From the NCBI GenBank assembly GCA_017554745.1, contig JAFZHS010000015.1:1-64000 (forward strand): 64,000 bases of DNA, in the 5' to 3' direction. Both the position numbers and the translations under genes were made by a program. Origin of the DNA: Clostridiales bacterium (GTDB lineage Bacteria > Bacillota > Clostridia > Saccharofermentanales > Saccharofermentanaceae). The notes beneath the pieces were generated by a model, which saw nothing but the letters and a program-made list of their open reading frames with translations, searched no databases and was not told the origin of the DNA. Positions 38,011 through 47,005 of this stretch are shown here, one piece after another. Positions within the stretch are counted from its first letter, which is position 1; each line of letters begins with the position of its first letter.

Positions 38011-39443
38011 CGAAGCTTCGCGAGCTGTTTAAGTCTGAATCGATCCGGGGCAAGATGTCTCGTCTGCTCATGCAGATGTTTATTCCAATCACGCTTATCT
38101 TTGTAATCATGATCGCGATGGTGCTCACGCGTAACATCATGTTCGCGTCTGTTAACGGCAACATCGCCGATGCTTCTGGCTTCAACCGTGAATTCAAGGA
38201 AGAAGTCGACCTTAAGATGTATCTTTATGTTACGGGTTACAATGACGAACTCCCGTGGGATGAAGTGGATTCGGCAAGGGAACTTGCGGAAAACCTCCTG
38301 GAGCGAACCAGGAACGATGACAGTCGCAAATCGATGAAGAACGTTCTTATCCTCTGCGACAACCTTGGCCAGTACATGAAAGACATCGAACAGACTGAGC
38401 AGTACGATGAGCGTATGGCCCAGCTGGAAGCAAATATCTACGGTATTACCCAGCTCATTGAGGATAACTTCTATTCGTATCTCTATCACGAGGCAGGAGA
38501 GCTCGCGAGCATCCAGAAGCAGCTTGACTACTGGCTTATGGCGGAGATCGCATTCGTTATCATCGTTATCGTCGTTGTCACTCCTATCGTCCTTAAGCGT
38601 GCATTCAAGCTCAGCAGGAGCATCACGGATCCCATCATCGAGATGAACAGCCGTGTAGAAGCTATCGGTGACGGTGACTTGAGCGCGCATACTCCTGTTA
38701 AAACAGATGACAGAAATCTCGCGCTTCTCTCTCTGGGTATCGAAGACATGGCGGAGAGACTCAGCAAACAGATCGAGCTCAACCGTCAGGAGCAGATCCA
38801 TTTGAGAGAGACGGAGCTGTCGCTTATCCAGGCGCAGATCAATCCTCACTTCCTGTATAACACACTGGATGCTATCGTCTGGCTTATCGAGAGCGGCAAG
38901 AACGAACAGGCAGAGCAGATGGTAACGAGCCTGTCGCAGTATTTCCGTTCGTTCTTAAGTGACGGTAAAGAGATCGTTACGATCGAAGAAGAGACTAATC
39001 ACATCAGAAGCTATCTGGAGATCCAGCAGGTCAGATACCGCGACATCATGGAATATGAGATCGACGTCGATCCTGCGATAAACGAATACAAACTGCCTAA
39101 GCTTACTTTGCAGCCGCTTGTAGAGAACGCCATATATCACGGCCTTAAGCCTAAGCGCGGCAAGGGCGTCATTACCGTGACCGGTAATACCGACGGTGAG
39201 AAGATACTTCTGAAGGTCCAGGATACAGGAGCAGGAATGGATGAGGAACGGCTCCAGAGCCTCAAGACTAAGATCAGGAATGAAGATACGACAAGCTTCG
39301 GCCTTGTTGCTGCATATAAGAGATTGAAGCTCCTTTACGGCGACGAGTTTGACTTTGATGTCACGAGTGAAGCGGGAGAGGGCACCACTATCCTGATAGG
39401 CATCCCGAGAAAGGCGGACATTGATAATGAAACGATTCTTTAG
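38007..39443 (+). CDS. Sensor histidine kinase (YesM/LytS-type, HPK family 8)
   Basis: Membrane sensor paired with the preceding regulator. The 478-residue protein has one helix at about 22-43, an extracytoplasmic domain of about 130 residues, a second helix near 178-198 and a HAMP segment (about 200-255). The His-kinase domain has H281 in QINPHFLYNTL, and the ATPase domain has QPLVENAIYHG and DTGAGM. The next gene, a sugar-binding lipoprotein, overlaps its 3' end, suggesting a ligand-loaded binding protein as the input signal. Confidence 0.93.
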   Translation: MTKLRELFKSESIRGKMSRLLMQMFIPITLIFVIMIAMVLTRNIMFASVNGNIADASGFNREFKEEVDLKMYLYVTGYNDELPWDEVDSARELAENLLERTRNDDSRKSMKNVLILCDNLGQYMKDIEQTEQYDERMAQLEANIYGITQLIEDNFYSYLYHEAGELASIQKQLDYWLMAEIAFVIIVIVVVTPIVLKRAFKLSRSITDPIIEMNSRVEAIGDGDLSAHTPVKTDDRNLALLSLGIEDMAERLSKQIELNRQEQIHLRETELSLIQAQINPHFLYNTLDAIVWLIESGKNEQAEQMVTSLSQYFRSFLSDGKEIVTIEEETNHIRSYLEIQQVRYRDIMEYEIDVDPAINEYKLPKLTLQPLVENAIYHGLKPKRGKGVITVTGNTDGEKILLKVQDTGAGMDEERLQSLKTKIRNEDTTSFGLVAAYKRLKLLYGDEFDFDVTSEAGEGTTILIGIPRKADIDNETIL

Positions 39444-40413
39444 TCTTATATTGTGCATGGCACTTGCCATTAATATCGCAGGATGTTCCGGTAAGAAAGA
39501 GCAGCCCCAAGATAAAGATCTTTATGTTATCGGCTTTTCGCAGGTCGGTTCCGAATCAGACTGGAGGCTCGCCAATACAAAATCAATGGTCGATACTTTC
39601 ACGGAAGATAAAGGCTATGAATTAAGGATGGAAAACGCCAAGCAGCGCCAGGACAACCAGTTCGCCGCTGTCCGTACGTTCATCCTTGAAGGCGTTGACT
39701 GCATCGTAATAGCGCCTACCGTAGAGGAAGGGTGGGATACGATCTTAAAGGAGATCCAGGATGCAGGCATACCGGTCATCATCATGGACAGATCTGTTTC
39801 TGTCGATGACAAAAATCTGTATCTGACAAATTACGGTTCTGACTTCCTTGAGCAGGGCAACATGGCTGTCAGGTGGCTCGAAAAAGAGACTTCCGGCTTA
39901 TCGGCCGATGAGAATCTGAGGATACTCCATCTTCAGGGAACATACGGAGCTACCGCACAGCTCCTTAGAACAAAAGCACTTGAGGTCGCCGTTACCCAGC
40001 ACGATAACTGGGAGTTTGCTGCCCAGCTTTACGGAGACTTCACGGAAGCAAAAGCCTATGAGGTCGTTACTGATTACCTCAAGACAGACAAAGATATCGA
40101 TGTCATCTATAGCGAGAATGACAACATGACCTACGGAGCGATGCGCGCTTTGGAAGACGCGGGGATCTCATACGGCAAGAACGGCCAGGTAAAGATAATC
40201 TCTTTCGACGCCACGAAGAGAGCTCTGCAGTATTGCTTAGAAGGCAAGATCGACCTTTGTGTCGAGTGTAATCCTCTGCATGGTCCTGGTGTTGAAGAAC
40301 TGATAACTAAATACCGCAACGGTGAAGAGATCCCGAAGCACGTATATGTTGAAGAGACGGCATTTACTTCCGCTGATCTTACCCAGGATTTTATTGATTC
40401 AAGAGAATACTGA
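39427..40413 (+). CDS. YtfQ-like sugar-binding lipoprotein, probable sensor partner
   Basis: A 328-residue lipoprotein with a signal ending in the lipobox IAGC. It has a periplasmic-binding-protein type 1 fold close to YtfQ (VIGFSQVGSESDWRLANT, GVDCIVIAPTVEEGW, IPVIIMDRSV). The ATG at 39427 has AAGGCGG nine bases upstream and lies inside the kinase gene, so kinase and binding protein are made together. That tight coupling, and a second binding protein next to the ABC genes, point to sensing rather than transport. The sugar is probably a pentose or furanose. Its stop is seven bases from the stop of the opposing regulator gene. Confidence 0.88.
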   Translation: MKRFFSLILCMALAINIAGCSGKKEQPQDKDLYVIGFSQVGSESDWRLANTKSMVDTFTEDKGYELRMENAKQRQDNQFAAVRTFILEGVDCIVIAPTVEEGWDTILKEIQDAGIPVIIMDRSVSVDDKNLYLTNYGSDFLEQGNMAVRWLEKETSGLSADENLRILHLQGTYGATAQLLRTKALEVAVTQHDNWEFAAQLYGDFTEAKAYEVVTDYLKTDKDIDVIYSENDNMTYGAMRALEDAGISYGKNGQVKIISFDATKRALQYCLEGKIDLCVECNPLHGPGVEELITKYRNGEEIPKHVYVEETAFTSADLTQDFIDSREY

Positions 40414-40420
40414 TTTTGTC

Positions 40421-41482
40421 TTAACCGCTGTTTCTTATGTGAAGATTCCAGCGGACAGGATCTATCCTTATCATCTTATGATCTATAGCTGAGAAAACTG
40501 CATCGGCAGTAGTTTGTGTCAGCTCTTTTTCGCTGTGTCCTAATGAAGAGATATTTGCGGAATCTTTCGCGTAATAACTGTTCTCAAAGCTTACGACCGC
40601 GATGTCCTCCGGTACAGATCTGCCGCGCTTTTCGAGCGCCTTGATAAGTCTGTATGCGATCTCATCGTTATGGCACACGACTGCAGTGCAGTCAGGATCC
40701 ATCTCTTTTATAAATCTTTGAAGCATCTCATCGTCACCTTTGACGAGCTTTTTTCTGTCACGGGAAGTGAAGAAGAATGAGCTCTGCTCGTCAAATTCAA
40801 GTCCGTATTCCCTGCATGCTTCGATATAGCCTTTGTAACGCGTCAGACCGCGCGAATCGTCGCACCGGAAGATGCAGCATGTCTTTTTGTGTCCGCACTC
40901 CTTAAGATGCGATACAAGCTTTATGGCGCCGTTAAGATCGTCTTCTTTGATGCAGACGGCATTGGCAGGTTCTGAATATGCAGAGTAGAGATAGATAACG
41001 GGAATGCCTTTTTTATTTATCTGTGAGATAAGTTCAATATTCGGATTTGGAATAACGTCTGATGTAGGTTCTATCAGGACAGCTGCAGGATTTGTCTCAA
41101 GGATCTTATTGAGCGCTTCCTGCTCTTTGGCAAAAGAGTGATCCGTGCTGTAACAGATAAGATCGTATTTTCTCTTCTTAAGAAGACCTTTTAACTGTGA
41201 GATAAATTCAGGCTTCTCATATTCGAACTTGTCGCCTGTTATGAATACTACCGTATCCGGAAGCTTGGAAGATGAATCGGCTAAATAAGATCCGCTTCCG
41301 CGCTTTTTAACGATAAGACCTTTTTCAACAAGAACATTGAGTGCGGCTCTGATGGTCTGTCTGCTGCATGAGAAGTCAGAGCAAAGGACCTCTTCGGAAG
41401 CAAGTTTTGTAATGCCGGCCGCGCGCATACGTCGGAGCTCAGACTCCAGCTGATATGCGATCTGCAGGTATTTGTCTTCCAT
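40421..41482 (-). CDS. GntR-HTH/LacI-type sugar regulator (AraR-like)
   Basis: A 353-residue transcription factor with an N-terminal winged-helix GntR domain (about 1-68, with SDFSCSRQTIRAALNVLVEKGLI). A LacI-type effector-binding domain follows (about 75-350, with DCTAVVCHNDEIAYRLIKALEKRG and DIAVVSFENSYY). This is the architecture of AraR, the L-arabinose repressor of Bacillus. It is divergent from the transport genes, so it may repress both directions. The ATG at 41482 has AAGGGA eight bases upstream; a TTG 15 bases earlier is unlikely. A TATAAT on the minus strand at 41523-41518 may be its -10. Confidence 0.87.
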   Translation of the reverse strand: MEDKYLQIAYQLESELRRMRAAGITKLASEEVLCSDFSCSRQTIRAALNVLVEKGLIVKKRGSGSYLADSSSKLPDTVVFITGDKFEYEKPEFISQLKGLLKKRKYDLICYSTDHSFAKEQEALNKILETNPAAVLIEPTSDVIPNPNIELISQINKKGIPVIYLYSAYSEPANAVCIKEDDLNGAIKLVSHLKECGHKKTCCIFRCDDSRGLTRYKGYIEACREYGLEFDEQSSFFFTSRDRKKLVKGDDEMLQRFIKEMDPDCTAVVCHNDEIAYRLIKALEKRGRSVPEDIAVVSFENSYYAKDSANISSLGHSEKELTQTTADAVFSAIDHKMIRIDPVRWNLHIRNSG

Positions 41483-41948
41483 GGCAAGTCCCTTCAAAGC
41501 TTATATTTGATAGTTAAATTATAAGAAAACAGGCATGTGAACTTCATATCCGATAAATGCAAAAATCTTTAGATTCCGGGCGCCTTGGAAATCGCGATGC
41601 GAATAATTTAACGGCTTTATTTACCGAAGGTGAAAATTTTACGTTCACGGATTTATGCCTTTCGACAAAATGCAATACAGACAACCAAGGTCTTGTGTAA
41701 TCTGTTCGCAAGATTTTCGACAAGTTATCAAAAGATATCAAACAAAAACTGCCATATTGAGGCTCTGGCCGTACAAGTTGTATGCCGGAGCTGCGAAAAA
41801 ACAAAAGTTGTATTTAGTCAGTTTTACCATTTGCAAATCCCATTATGAGATTCGTGGAACGCCCCGCACGAAAATGGTTAAGTGTAGCCAGAGCACAGGA
41901 TATGCCTGTGGTTCCAAGAAATTCATTATGAGAAATGAGGTAAGAAAC
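41483..41948. promoter_or_regulatory. Divergent control region between the AraR-like gene and the sugar-binding gene
   Basis: This 466-base gap is open in one plus frame, but the encoded sequence looks non-coding and has no initiation signal. It contains two copies of AAGTTGTAT 30 bases apart (41775-41783 and 41805-41813). It also has a CACAGG/CCTGTG hairpin at 41894-41910 close to the gene start, and a minus-strand TATAAT at 41518-41523. No AraR-type palindrome was found by eye. It probably holds the operators for the AraC- and GntR-type regulators. Confidence 0.45.
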
Positions 41949-42986
41949 ATGAAAAAATTCATGAAGACTCTGCTTGCCGGTGCTCTCGCTCTTTCTATGA
42001 CTATGGGCTTGGCAGCATGCAACGGTTCCGACAACAAGGGCGGTGACACAACACAGGCTGCTCCTACAGAGAGCAAGGAAACAGAAGAAGCTCCTGCAAC
42101 TCAGGGCGGTAACGACGGCGAACTCATCAAGGTCGGCATCATCAACAACGATCCTAACGAGTCCGGTTATCGTACAGCTAACGTTGAAGACATGAAGAAG
42201 GTTTTTACAGAAGCTAACGGCTACGATGCAGATTTCTTCTACAGCCTTAAGAACGAAGAGCAGATCGCAGCTGCTCAGAAGTACATCCAGGATGAAGTTG
42301 ATTATCTCTTGATCTCAGCAGCTGGTACATCAGGTTGGGACGGAGTTCTTGAGCAGGCACAGAAGGCCGGCATCAAGGTTATCCTCTTCGACAGAACAAT
42401 CGACGCAGACGAGAGCCTCTATGAAGCTTCTATCGTTTCCGACATGGCTAAGGAAGGCCAGCAGGCAGTTGATTGGCTCGCTTCCCAGGGTCTCGACGAA
42501 TACAAGATCATCCACATCCAGGGCGTTATGGGTTCTTCCGCTCAGATCGGCCGTTCCGGCGCTTTGGACGAGAAGGTAGCTGCAGAGGCTAACTGGAGCA
42601 TCGTAGTTCAGCAGACAGCTGACTGGTCTGAAGAGACAGCTCAGCAGATCGTTCAGTCTGTTATCGACTCTAAGGAATCTTTCAACGTTATCTATGCTGA
42701 GAATGACAACATGGCTAAGGGTGCAGCTGCTGCTCTCGATAAGGCTAACATCTCTCACGGCGTAGGCAAGGACGTTATCATCATCGGTTTCGACTGCAAC
42801 ACTTGGGCACTTGAAGAGCTCCTCGCAGGCAACTGGAACTATGACGGTCAGTGCAATCCTTTCCAGGCTTCCTACATTGATGACATCATCAAGAACGGCG
42901 TAAAGACAAAGGTCGTTATCATGGAAGAGAAGGGCTTCGACGCTAAGACAATCACACAGGAAGACGTTGATACTTACGGAATCTGA
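41949..42986 (+). CDS. YtfQ-like sugar ABC transporter substrate-binding lipoprotein
   Basis: A 345-residue lipoprotein with a lipobox LAAC near residue 24, an acidic linker and a type 1 periplasmic-binding fold (VGIINNDPNESGYRTANV, VDYLLISAAGTSGWDG, IKVILFDRTI). It is clearly related to the binding protein at 39.4 kb but sits at the head of the ABC genes, so it is the probable transport receptor. Its codon use is strongly biased toward a small set (GCT, AAG, GAC), typical of high expression. The ATG at 41949 has GAGG eight bases upstream. A strong hairpin follows the gene. Confidence 0.92.
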   Translation: MKKFMKTLLAGALALSMTMGLAACNGSDNKGGDTTQAAPTESKETEEAPATQGGNDGELIKVGIINNDPNESGYRTANVEDMKKVFTEANGYDADFFYSLKNEEQIAAAQKYIQDEVDYLLISAAGTSGWDGVLEQAQKAGIKVILFDRTIDADESLYEASIVSDMAKEGQQAVDWLASQGLDEYKIIHIQGVMGSSAQIGRSGALDEKVAAEANWSIVVQQTADWSEETAQQIVQSVIDSKESFNVIYAENDNMAKGAAAALDKANISHGVGKDVIIIGFDCNTWALEELLAGNWNYDGQCNPFQASYIDDIIKNGVKTKVVIMEEKGFDAKTITQEDVDTYGI

Positions 42987-43053
42987 TATTTGGTACCCCA
43001 CCCGAATTTGCACTTTACCTAACAAGACCAAATATAAGATTTAGGACACGGAG

Positions 43054-43092
43054 TGTGCGATGCGATACCCCATCGCATCGCACATTCTTTTT
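43054..43092 (+). terminator. Strong hairpin/terminator between the binding protein and ABC ATPase genes
   Basis: A 13-bp perfect stem (TGTGCGATGCGAT / ATCGCATCGCACA) with an ACCCC loop is followed by TTCTTTTTG. If partly read through, it would give much more binding protein than membrane components, as is common in sugar ABC operons. Confidence 0.85.
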
Positions 43093-43130
43093 GAAAATAA
43101 CAGTCAGGCTTAATTAGCAGGAGGAACATC

Positions 43131-44645
43131 ATGGAAGACGGCGCAGTTTTGGAGATGCGTGGGATATGTAAATTTTTCCCGGGCGTGCGCGCTCTTGAGA
43201 ATGTAGATTTCACTTTACGTGAAGGCGAGATCCATGCTCTGATGGGCGAGAACGGTGCAGGCAAATCAACACTGATCAAAGTGTTGACCGGCGTATATCC
43301 AAAGGATGCAGGTACTGTCCGGATCAATGGAATAGACAGGCCGATACATATCAAATCGCCTCAGGATGCACAGAATCACGGCATCGCAACGGTTTATCAG
43401 GAGATCACTCTCTGTCCGAACCTTACGGTAGCTGAGAATATGTACATCGGAAGGACCAAGGGACCTTTTACTAATTGGTTTAGAATGAACAGAAGAGCGC
43501 TTAAGCTCCTCGATGAACTGGATATTCCGGTAAACCCCAAGGAACAGCTCGGCAACTGCTCTATCGCAGTCCAGCAGATGGTAGCCATAGCGCGTGCCGT
43601 TGATATGGAATGTAAGGTCCTCATTCTTGATGAGCCTACATCTTCTTTGGATGAGCAGGAAGTACAGAAGCTGTTTAAGCTGATGCGTGACCTTAAGGCG
43701 AAGGGTGTCGGAATAATCTTCGTAACACACTTCCTTGAACAGGTCTATGAAGTCTGTGACAGAATTACCGTTTTACGTGACGGAAAACTTGTCGGTGAAT
43801 ACGTAATTGAAGACTTGCCCAGAGTCCAGCTTGTATCAAAGATGCTAGGCAAGGAATTCGATGATATGGCCGACATCAAGAGTGGAGCTGATGTTGTTGT
43901 TTCCGACCTTAATGAATTGCCCGTATATGAGGCGAAAAATCTTACCGGAACGACTGGAATAAAGCCGTTTGACTTTGAAATACGGAAAGGCGAAGTTAAC
44001 GGCTTTACCGGTCTTCTGGGCTCGGGCAGATCTGAGAGTGTTCGTGCTATCTTCGGTGCCGACAGAGTAGCCGGCGGTATCGTTAAGATGAATGGTAAAA
44101 GAGTCAGGATCACCAGGCCTTTGGATGCTATGAAGCATGGTATCAGTTATCTGCCTGAAGACCGTAAGAATGACGGTATCGTAGGAGATCTTTCCGTAAG
44201 GGATAACATCATACTCGCACTGCAGGTAATGAAGGGATTCTTCAGACCTTTATCCAGGGCGCAGGCCGAAGCTTTTGCTGATGAATATATAAAACTTCTG
44301 AATATCAAAACCGCTTCCACAGATACACCTATTAAGTCTCTTTCAGGCGGCAACCAGCAGAAGGTTATCCTTGCAAGATGGCTTCTTGCAAATCCTGTGT
44401 ATCTTATCCTTGATGAACCTACGAGAGGTATCGACGTAGGTACAAAGGTCGAGATCCAGAAGCTCGTCCTGAAGCTTGCAGCTGAAGGAAAGAGCGTTAC
44501 GTTTATATCTTCCGAGATCGATGAGATGGTCCGTACCTGTTCACGCCTCATAGTCATGCGTGACGGTAAGGTCGTAGGTGAGCTTAAGGGCAACGATCTC
44601 AACCAGAATAAGATCATGGCAACGATTGCCGGAGGTGAATCCTGA
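43131..44645 (+). CDS. Sugar ABC transporter ATP-binding protein (two-domain, MglA/RbsA/YtfR type)
   Basis: Cytoplasmic motor of the sugar importer. The 504-residue protein holds two nucleotide-binding domains. The first has P-loop GENGAGKST, a signature region replaced by NCSIAVQQMVAIARA and Walker B LILDEPTSSLDE. The second has the degenerate P-loop GLLGSGRSE normal for this family, a full LSGGNQQKV signature and LILDEPTRGIDVG. CAGGAGGAA precedes the ATG. It overlaps the first permease by one base (TGATG). Confidence 0.95.
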   Translation: MEDGAVLEMRGICKFFPGVRALENVDFTLREGEIHALMGENGAGKSTLIKVLTGVYPKDAGTVRINGIDRPIHIKSPQDAQNHGIATVYQEITLCPNLTVAENMYIGRTKGPFTNWFRMNRRALKLLDELDIPVNPKEQLGNCSIAVQQMVAIARAVDMECKVLILDEPTSSLDEQEVQKLFKLMRDLKAKGVGIIFVTHFLEQVYEVCDRITVLRDGKLVGEYVIEDLPRVQLVSKMLGKEFDDMADIKSGADVVVSDLNELPVYEAKNLTGTTGIKPFDFEIRKGEVNGFTGLLGSGRSESVRAIFGADRVAGGIVKMNGKRVRITRPLDAMKHGISYLPEDRKNDGIVGDLSVRDNIILALQVMKGFFRPLSRAQAEAFADEYIKLLNIKTASTDTPIKSLSGGNQQKVILARWLLANPVYLILDEPTRGIDVGTKVEIQKLVLKLAAEGKSVTFISSEIDEMVRTCSRLIVMRDGKVVGELKGNDLNQNKIMATIAGGES

Positions 44646-45859
44646 TGTCAACAAATGATTTAACGATAAGCTCTAAGAAGTCATTTAAGAGCTTCTTAGG
44701 AAAGGTTGTCCACAACCAGTTGTTCATTCCGCTCGTAGCATTATTGCTCCTGGTATTGTTCAACCTGGCAGCAGATTGGTTCCTGCATGCCGATACATCT
44801 TTTTTCCAGATCGTTCTTAAGCCGAGTTCTACAGGATCCAAGATACTGACGGGAAATCTTATTACCATTATCGATAACGCTTCCGAGCTTGCTTTGCTTG
44901 CTGTAGGAATGACGCTCGTAACATCCGCTGCAGGCGGTCAGGATATTTCCGTAGGCGCCACAATAGCTATCGCAGGATCTACCGTTCTCAGAATAGTTAA
45001 GGGATATTCTCCTGATATATCCGGCGGTAAATTTGCAGTTGTCATAATATGTTCTTTCCTCTTGTGTGTGGTCGTCTCTGCAGCGTTTGGTGCTTTCAAC
45101 GGTGCGCTTGTTGCATTCTTCAAGATACAGCCGATGGTAGCGACCTTGATATTGTTTACCGCAGGACGTTCGATAGCAGCATGGATCAATAATAACGATA
45201 ATATCTCGATCAATGATGAGCGCTTCGGGTATTTCGGCAACTTCATTCCCGGAATTGCAATACCTACTCCGGTATTTATAACAGCAATCTGCCTGATCAT
45301 TATCGCGCTTGTTTTGAAGTTCACCAACTTAAGACTCTATGCCCAGTCTGTCGGTATCAATTCTTCATCTTCAAGACTCAACGGTATCAATCCGAAGATC
45401 ATTAAGCTTATTACTTTCATCATCCTTGGCATCTGCGTTGCAGTATGCGGATTCATCAAGGTCTCAAGAACATCTTCGATCACATATGCCGTTATCGCAA
45501 ACAATATCGAAATGGATGCCATCTTAGCAGTTGCTTTAGGCGGCAACAACTTAGGCGGCGGTAAGTTCAACATGACATCGTCTGTTATCGGTGCTTATGT
45601 TATCCAGTTCCTTACTACTACATTATTCAGAATGAAGGTCAGCTCAAGTGCTATCTCTGCTTATAAAGCTGTAGTCGTAATCCTTCTCATCATCATGTCA
45701 TCACCTTTCATCCGCAGGTGGTTAGATGACAGAAAGAGCAGGAGAGAAGCTGCAAGGGTAACAAAGGCTGAAGCCGCTTTAGAGGCTGCCGTGGAAGTTG
45801 CCGGAGATGTAGCTGCAGATGTAACTGCAGATGTTAATGCAGGAAAGGAGAGTGTCTGA
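44645..45859 (+). CDS. Sugar ABC transporter permease (YtfT/RbsC family)
   Basis: Membrane subunit with about nine to ten helices in 404 residues. It contains the RbsC-family block AAGGQDISVGATIAIAG and the cytoplasmic coupling segment AVALGGNNLGGGKFNM. It has an unusual Ala/Val/Glu/Asp-rich C-terminal tail (about residues 365-404) that could form an amphipathic helix. Together with the next gene it would form a heterodimeric channel, as YtfT-YjfF do for furanose sugars in E. coli. Confidence 0.92.
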   Translation: MSTNDLTISSKKSFKSFLGKVVHNQLFIPLVALLLLVLFNLAADWFLHADTSFFQIVLKPSSTGSKILTGNLITIIDNASELALLAVGMTLVTSAAGGQDISVGATIAIAGSTVLRIVKGYSPDISGGKFAVVIICSFLLCVVVSAAFGAFNGALVAFFKIQPMVATLILFTAGRSIAAWINNNDNISINDERFGYFGNFIPGIAIPTPVFITAICLIIIALVLKFTNLRLYAQSVGINSSSSRLNGINPKIIKLITFIILGICVAVCGFIKVSRTSSITYAVIANNIEMDAILAVALGGNNLGGGKFNMTSSVIGAYVIQFLTTTLFRMKVSSSAISAYKAVVVILLIIMSSPFIRRWLDDRKSRREAARVTKAEAALEAAVEVAGDVAADVTADVNAGKESV

Positions 45860-45860
45860 T

Positions 45861-46928
45861 ATGTCAGTCAATACTAACGTCTTGGGAGGCAATAAGCTCA
45901 AGCTCAGACGCCGCGCTTCTCTTTCTGATACAAATCTGCTTCTTATCATCACTTGCATTGTTTTCGTAGCAATGTACGCAAGTGCGGTAATCTTCCTCAA
46001 AAAGGGTTTTTTGAAGCCGCAGATGTTCTTCAATATTCTCAATGAGAATGCATCGCTTATTGTTCTATCCTGCGGCATGACGCTTGTCATGATCACCGGA
46101 GGAATCGATATTTCCGTCGGCCAGGTAACATCACTTGTATGCATGTCATGTGCAGTATACCTTGTAAACTATCACGGAAGCGTTTTAGGATCCCTGCTTA
46201 TTGCATTGGGTATCGGACTCGCGTTTGGCGTTGTCCAGGGTTTCCTTGTAGCTTATCTGGAATTCCAGCCGTTCATAGTTACGCTTGCAGGCTTGTTCTT
46301 TGCTAAAGGTCTTACGACGATCATAAGCAGTGACCGTGTAAGCATTACCAAAGATAACTGTCCCGCATTTGACAAGCTCTGCAAAACGGAAATTGTCGTT
46401 CCTTTCCTTGGTTCTGTAAACAAAAAAGGAATTTACATTCCGGCATATGTTGAGATCGGCGTAATCGTTGCTCTGCTTGTTGTCATCATACTTTTCTGTG
46501 TGCTCAAGTGGTCAAAGCTCGGACGTAATTTCTATGCTGTAGGCGGCAATAACCAGAGCGCCAACATGCTGGGTATCAACGTCAAGCTTACAAAATTCAT
46601 CGCTCATGTTCTCTGCGGACTCTGCGCAGGTATCGGCGGATATCTTTTCTTCCTCCACGCAGCTTCCGGATCTCCTCTGCACGCTCAGGGAGCCGAGATG
46701 AATGCCATTGCGTCGTCGATCATCGGAGGCACGCTGCTCTCGGGCGGTGTCGGAAATATCGCAGGTACGCTTGTCGGAGTTTTGTCACTGTCTACCATCA
46801 AGAATATCGTTACTTCTTTGGGCCTTGAAGATGCATGGTGGACGAACATCACAGTCGGCGGAATGCTCTGCATCTTCCTCCTTGTACAGAGTATCGTTCT
46901 TGCCCGCAGGCACAGGAACAAGAAATAA
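45861..46928 (+). CDS. Sugar ABC transporter permease (YjfF/RbsC family)
   Basis: Second membrane subunit, 355 residues, with about nine helices and the conserved GGIDISVGQVTSL and SSIIGGTLLSGGVGN blocks. The ATG at 45861 directly follows the stop of the first permease, with GGAAAGGAG upstream; upstream in-frame starts lie inside the first permease and are unlikely. The pair of different permeases with one double ATPase mirrors ytfT-yjfF. Confidence 0.92.
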   Translation: MSVNTNVLGGNKLKLRRRASLSDTNLLLIITCIVFVAMYASAVIFLKKGFLKPQMFFNILNENASLIVLSCGMTLVMITGGIDISVGQVTSLVCMSCAVYLVNYHGSVLGSLLIALGIGLAFGVVQGFLVAYLEFQPFIVTLAGLFFAKGLTTIISSDRVSITKDNCPAFDKLCKTEIVVPFLGSVNKKGIYIPAYVEIGVIVALLVVIILFCVLKWSKLGRNFYAVGGNNQSANMLGINVKLTKFIAHVLCGLCAGIGGYLFFLHAASGSPLHAQGAEMNAIASSIIGGTLLSGGVGNIAGTLVGVLSLSTIKNIVTSLGLEDAWWTNITVGGMLCIFLLVQSIVLARRHRNKK

Positions 46929-47005
46929 ACGCACATTTAGCTTTTAATGGGTTAAAATATCTGAAGTAACAAATTCGCTTTTTAGCAAAAGGGGAAGGTA
47001 TTAAC

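Noticed and set aside
41663..41670. CGACAAAA in the sugar control region as a comEA/Tad element
   Set aside because: Only one half-repeat is present; ten bases on there is no second copy.
41655..41948. A 98-codon upstream extension of the sugar-binding protein
   Set aside because: The true signal peptide and ribosome site place the start at 41949; the extension would bury the lipoprotein signal.
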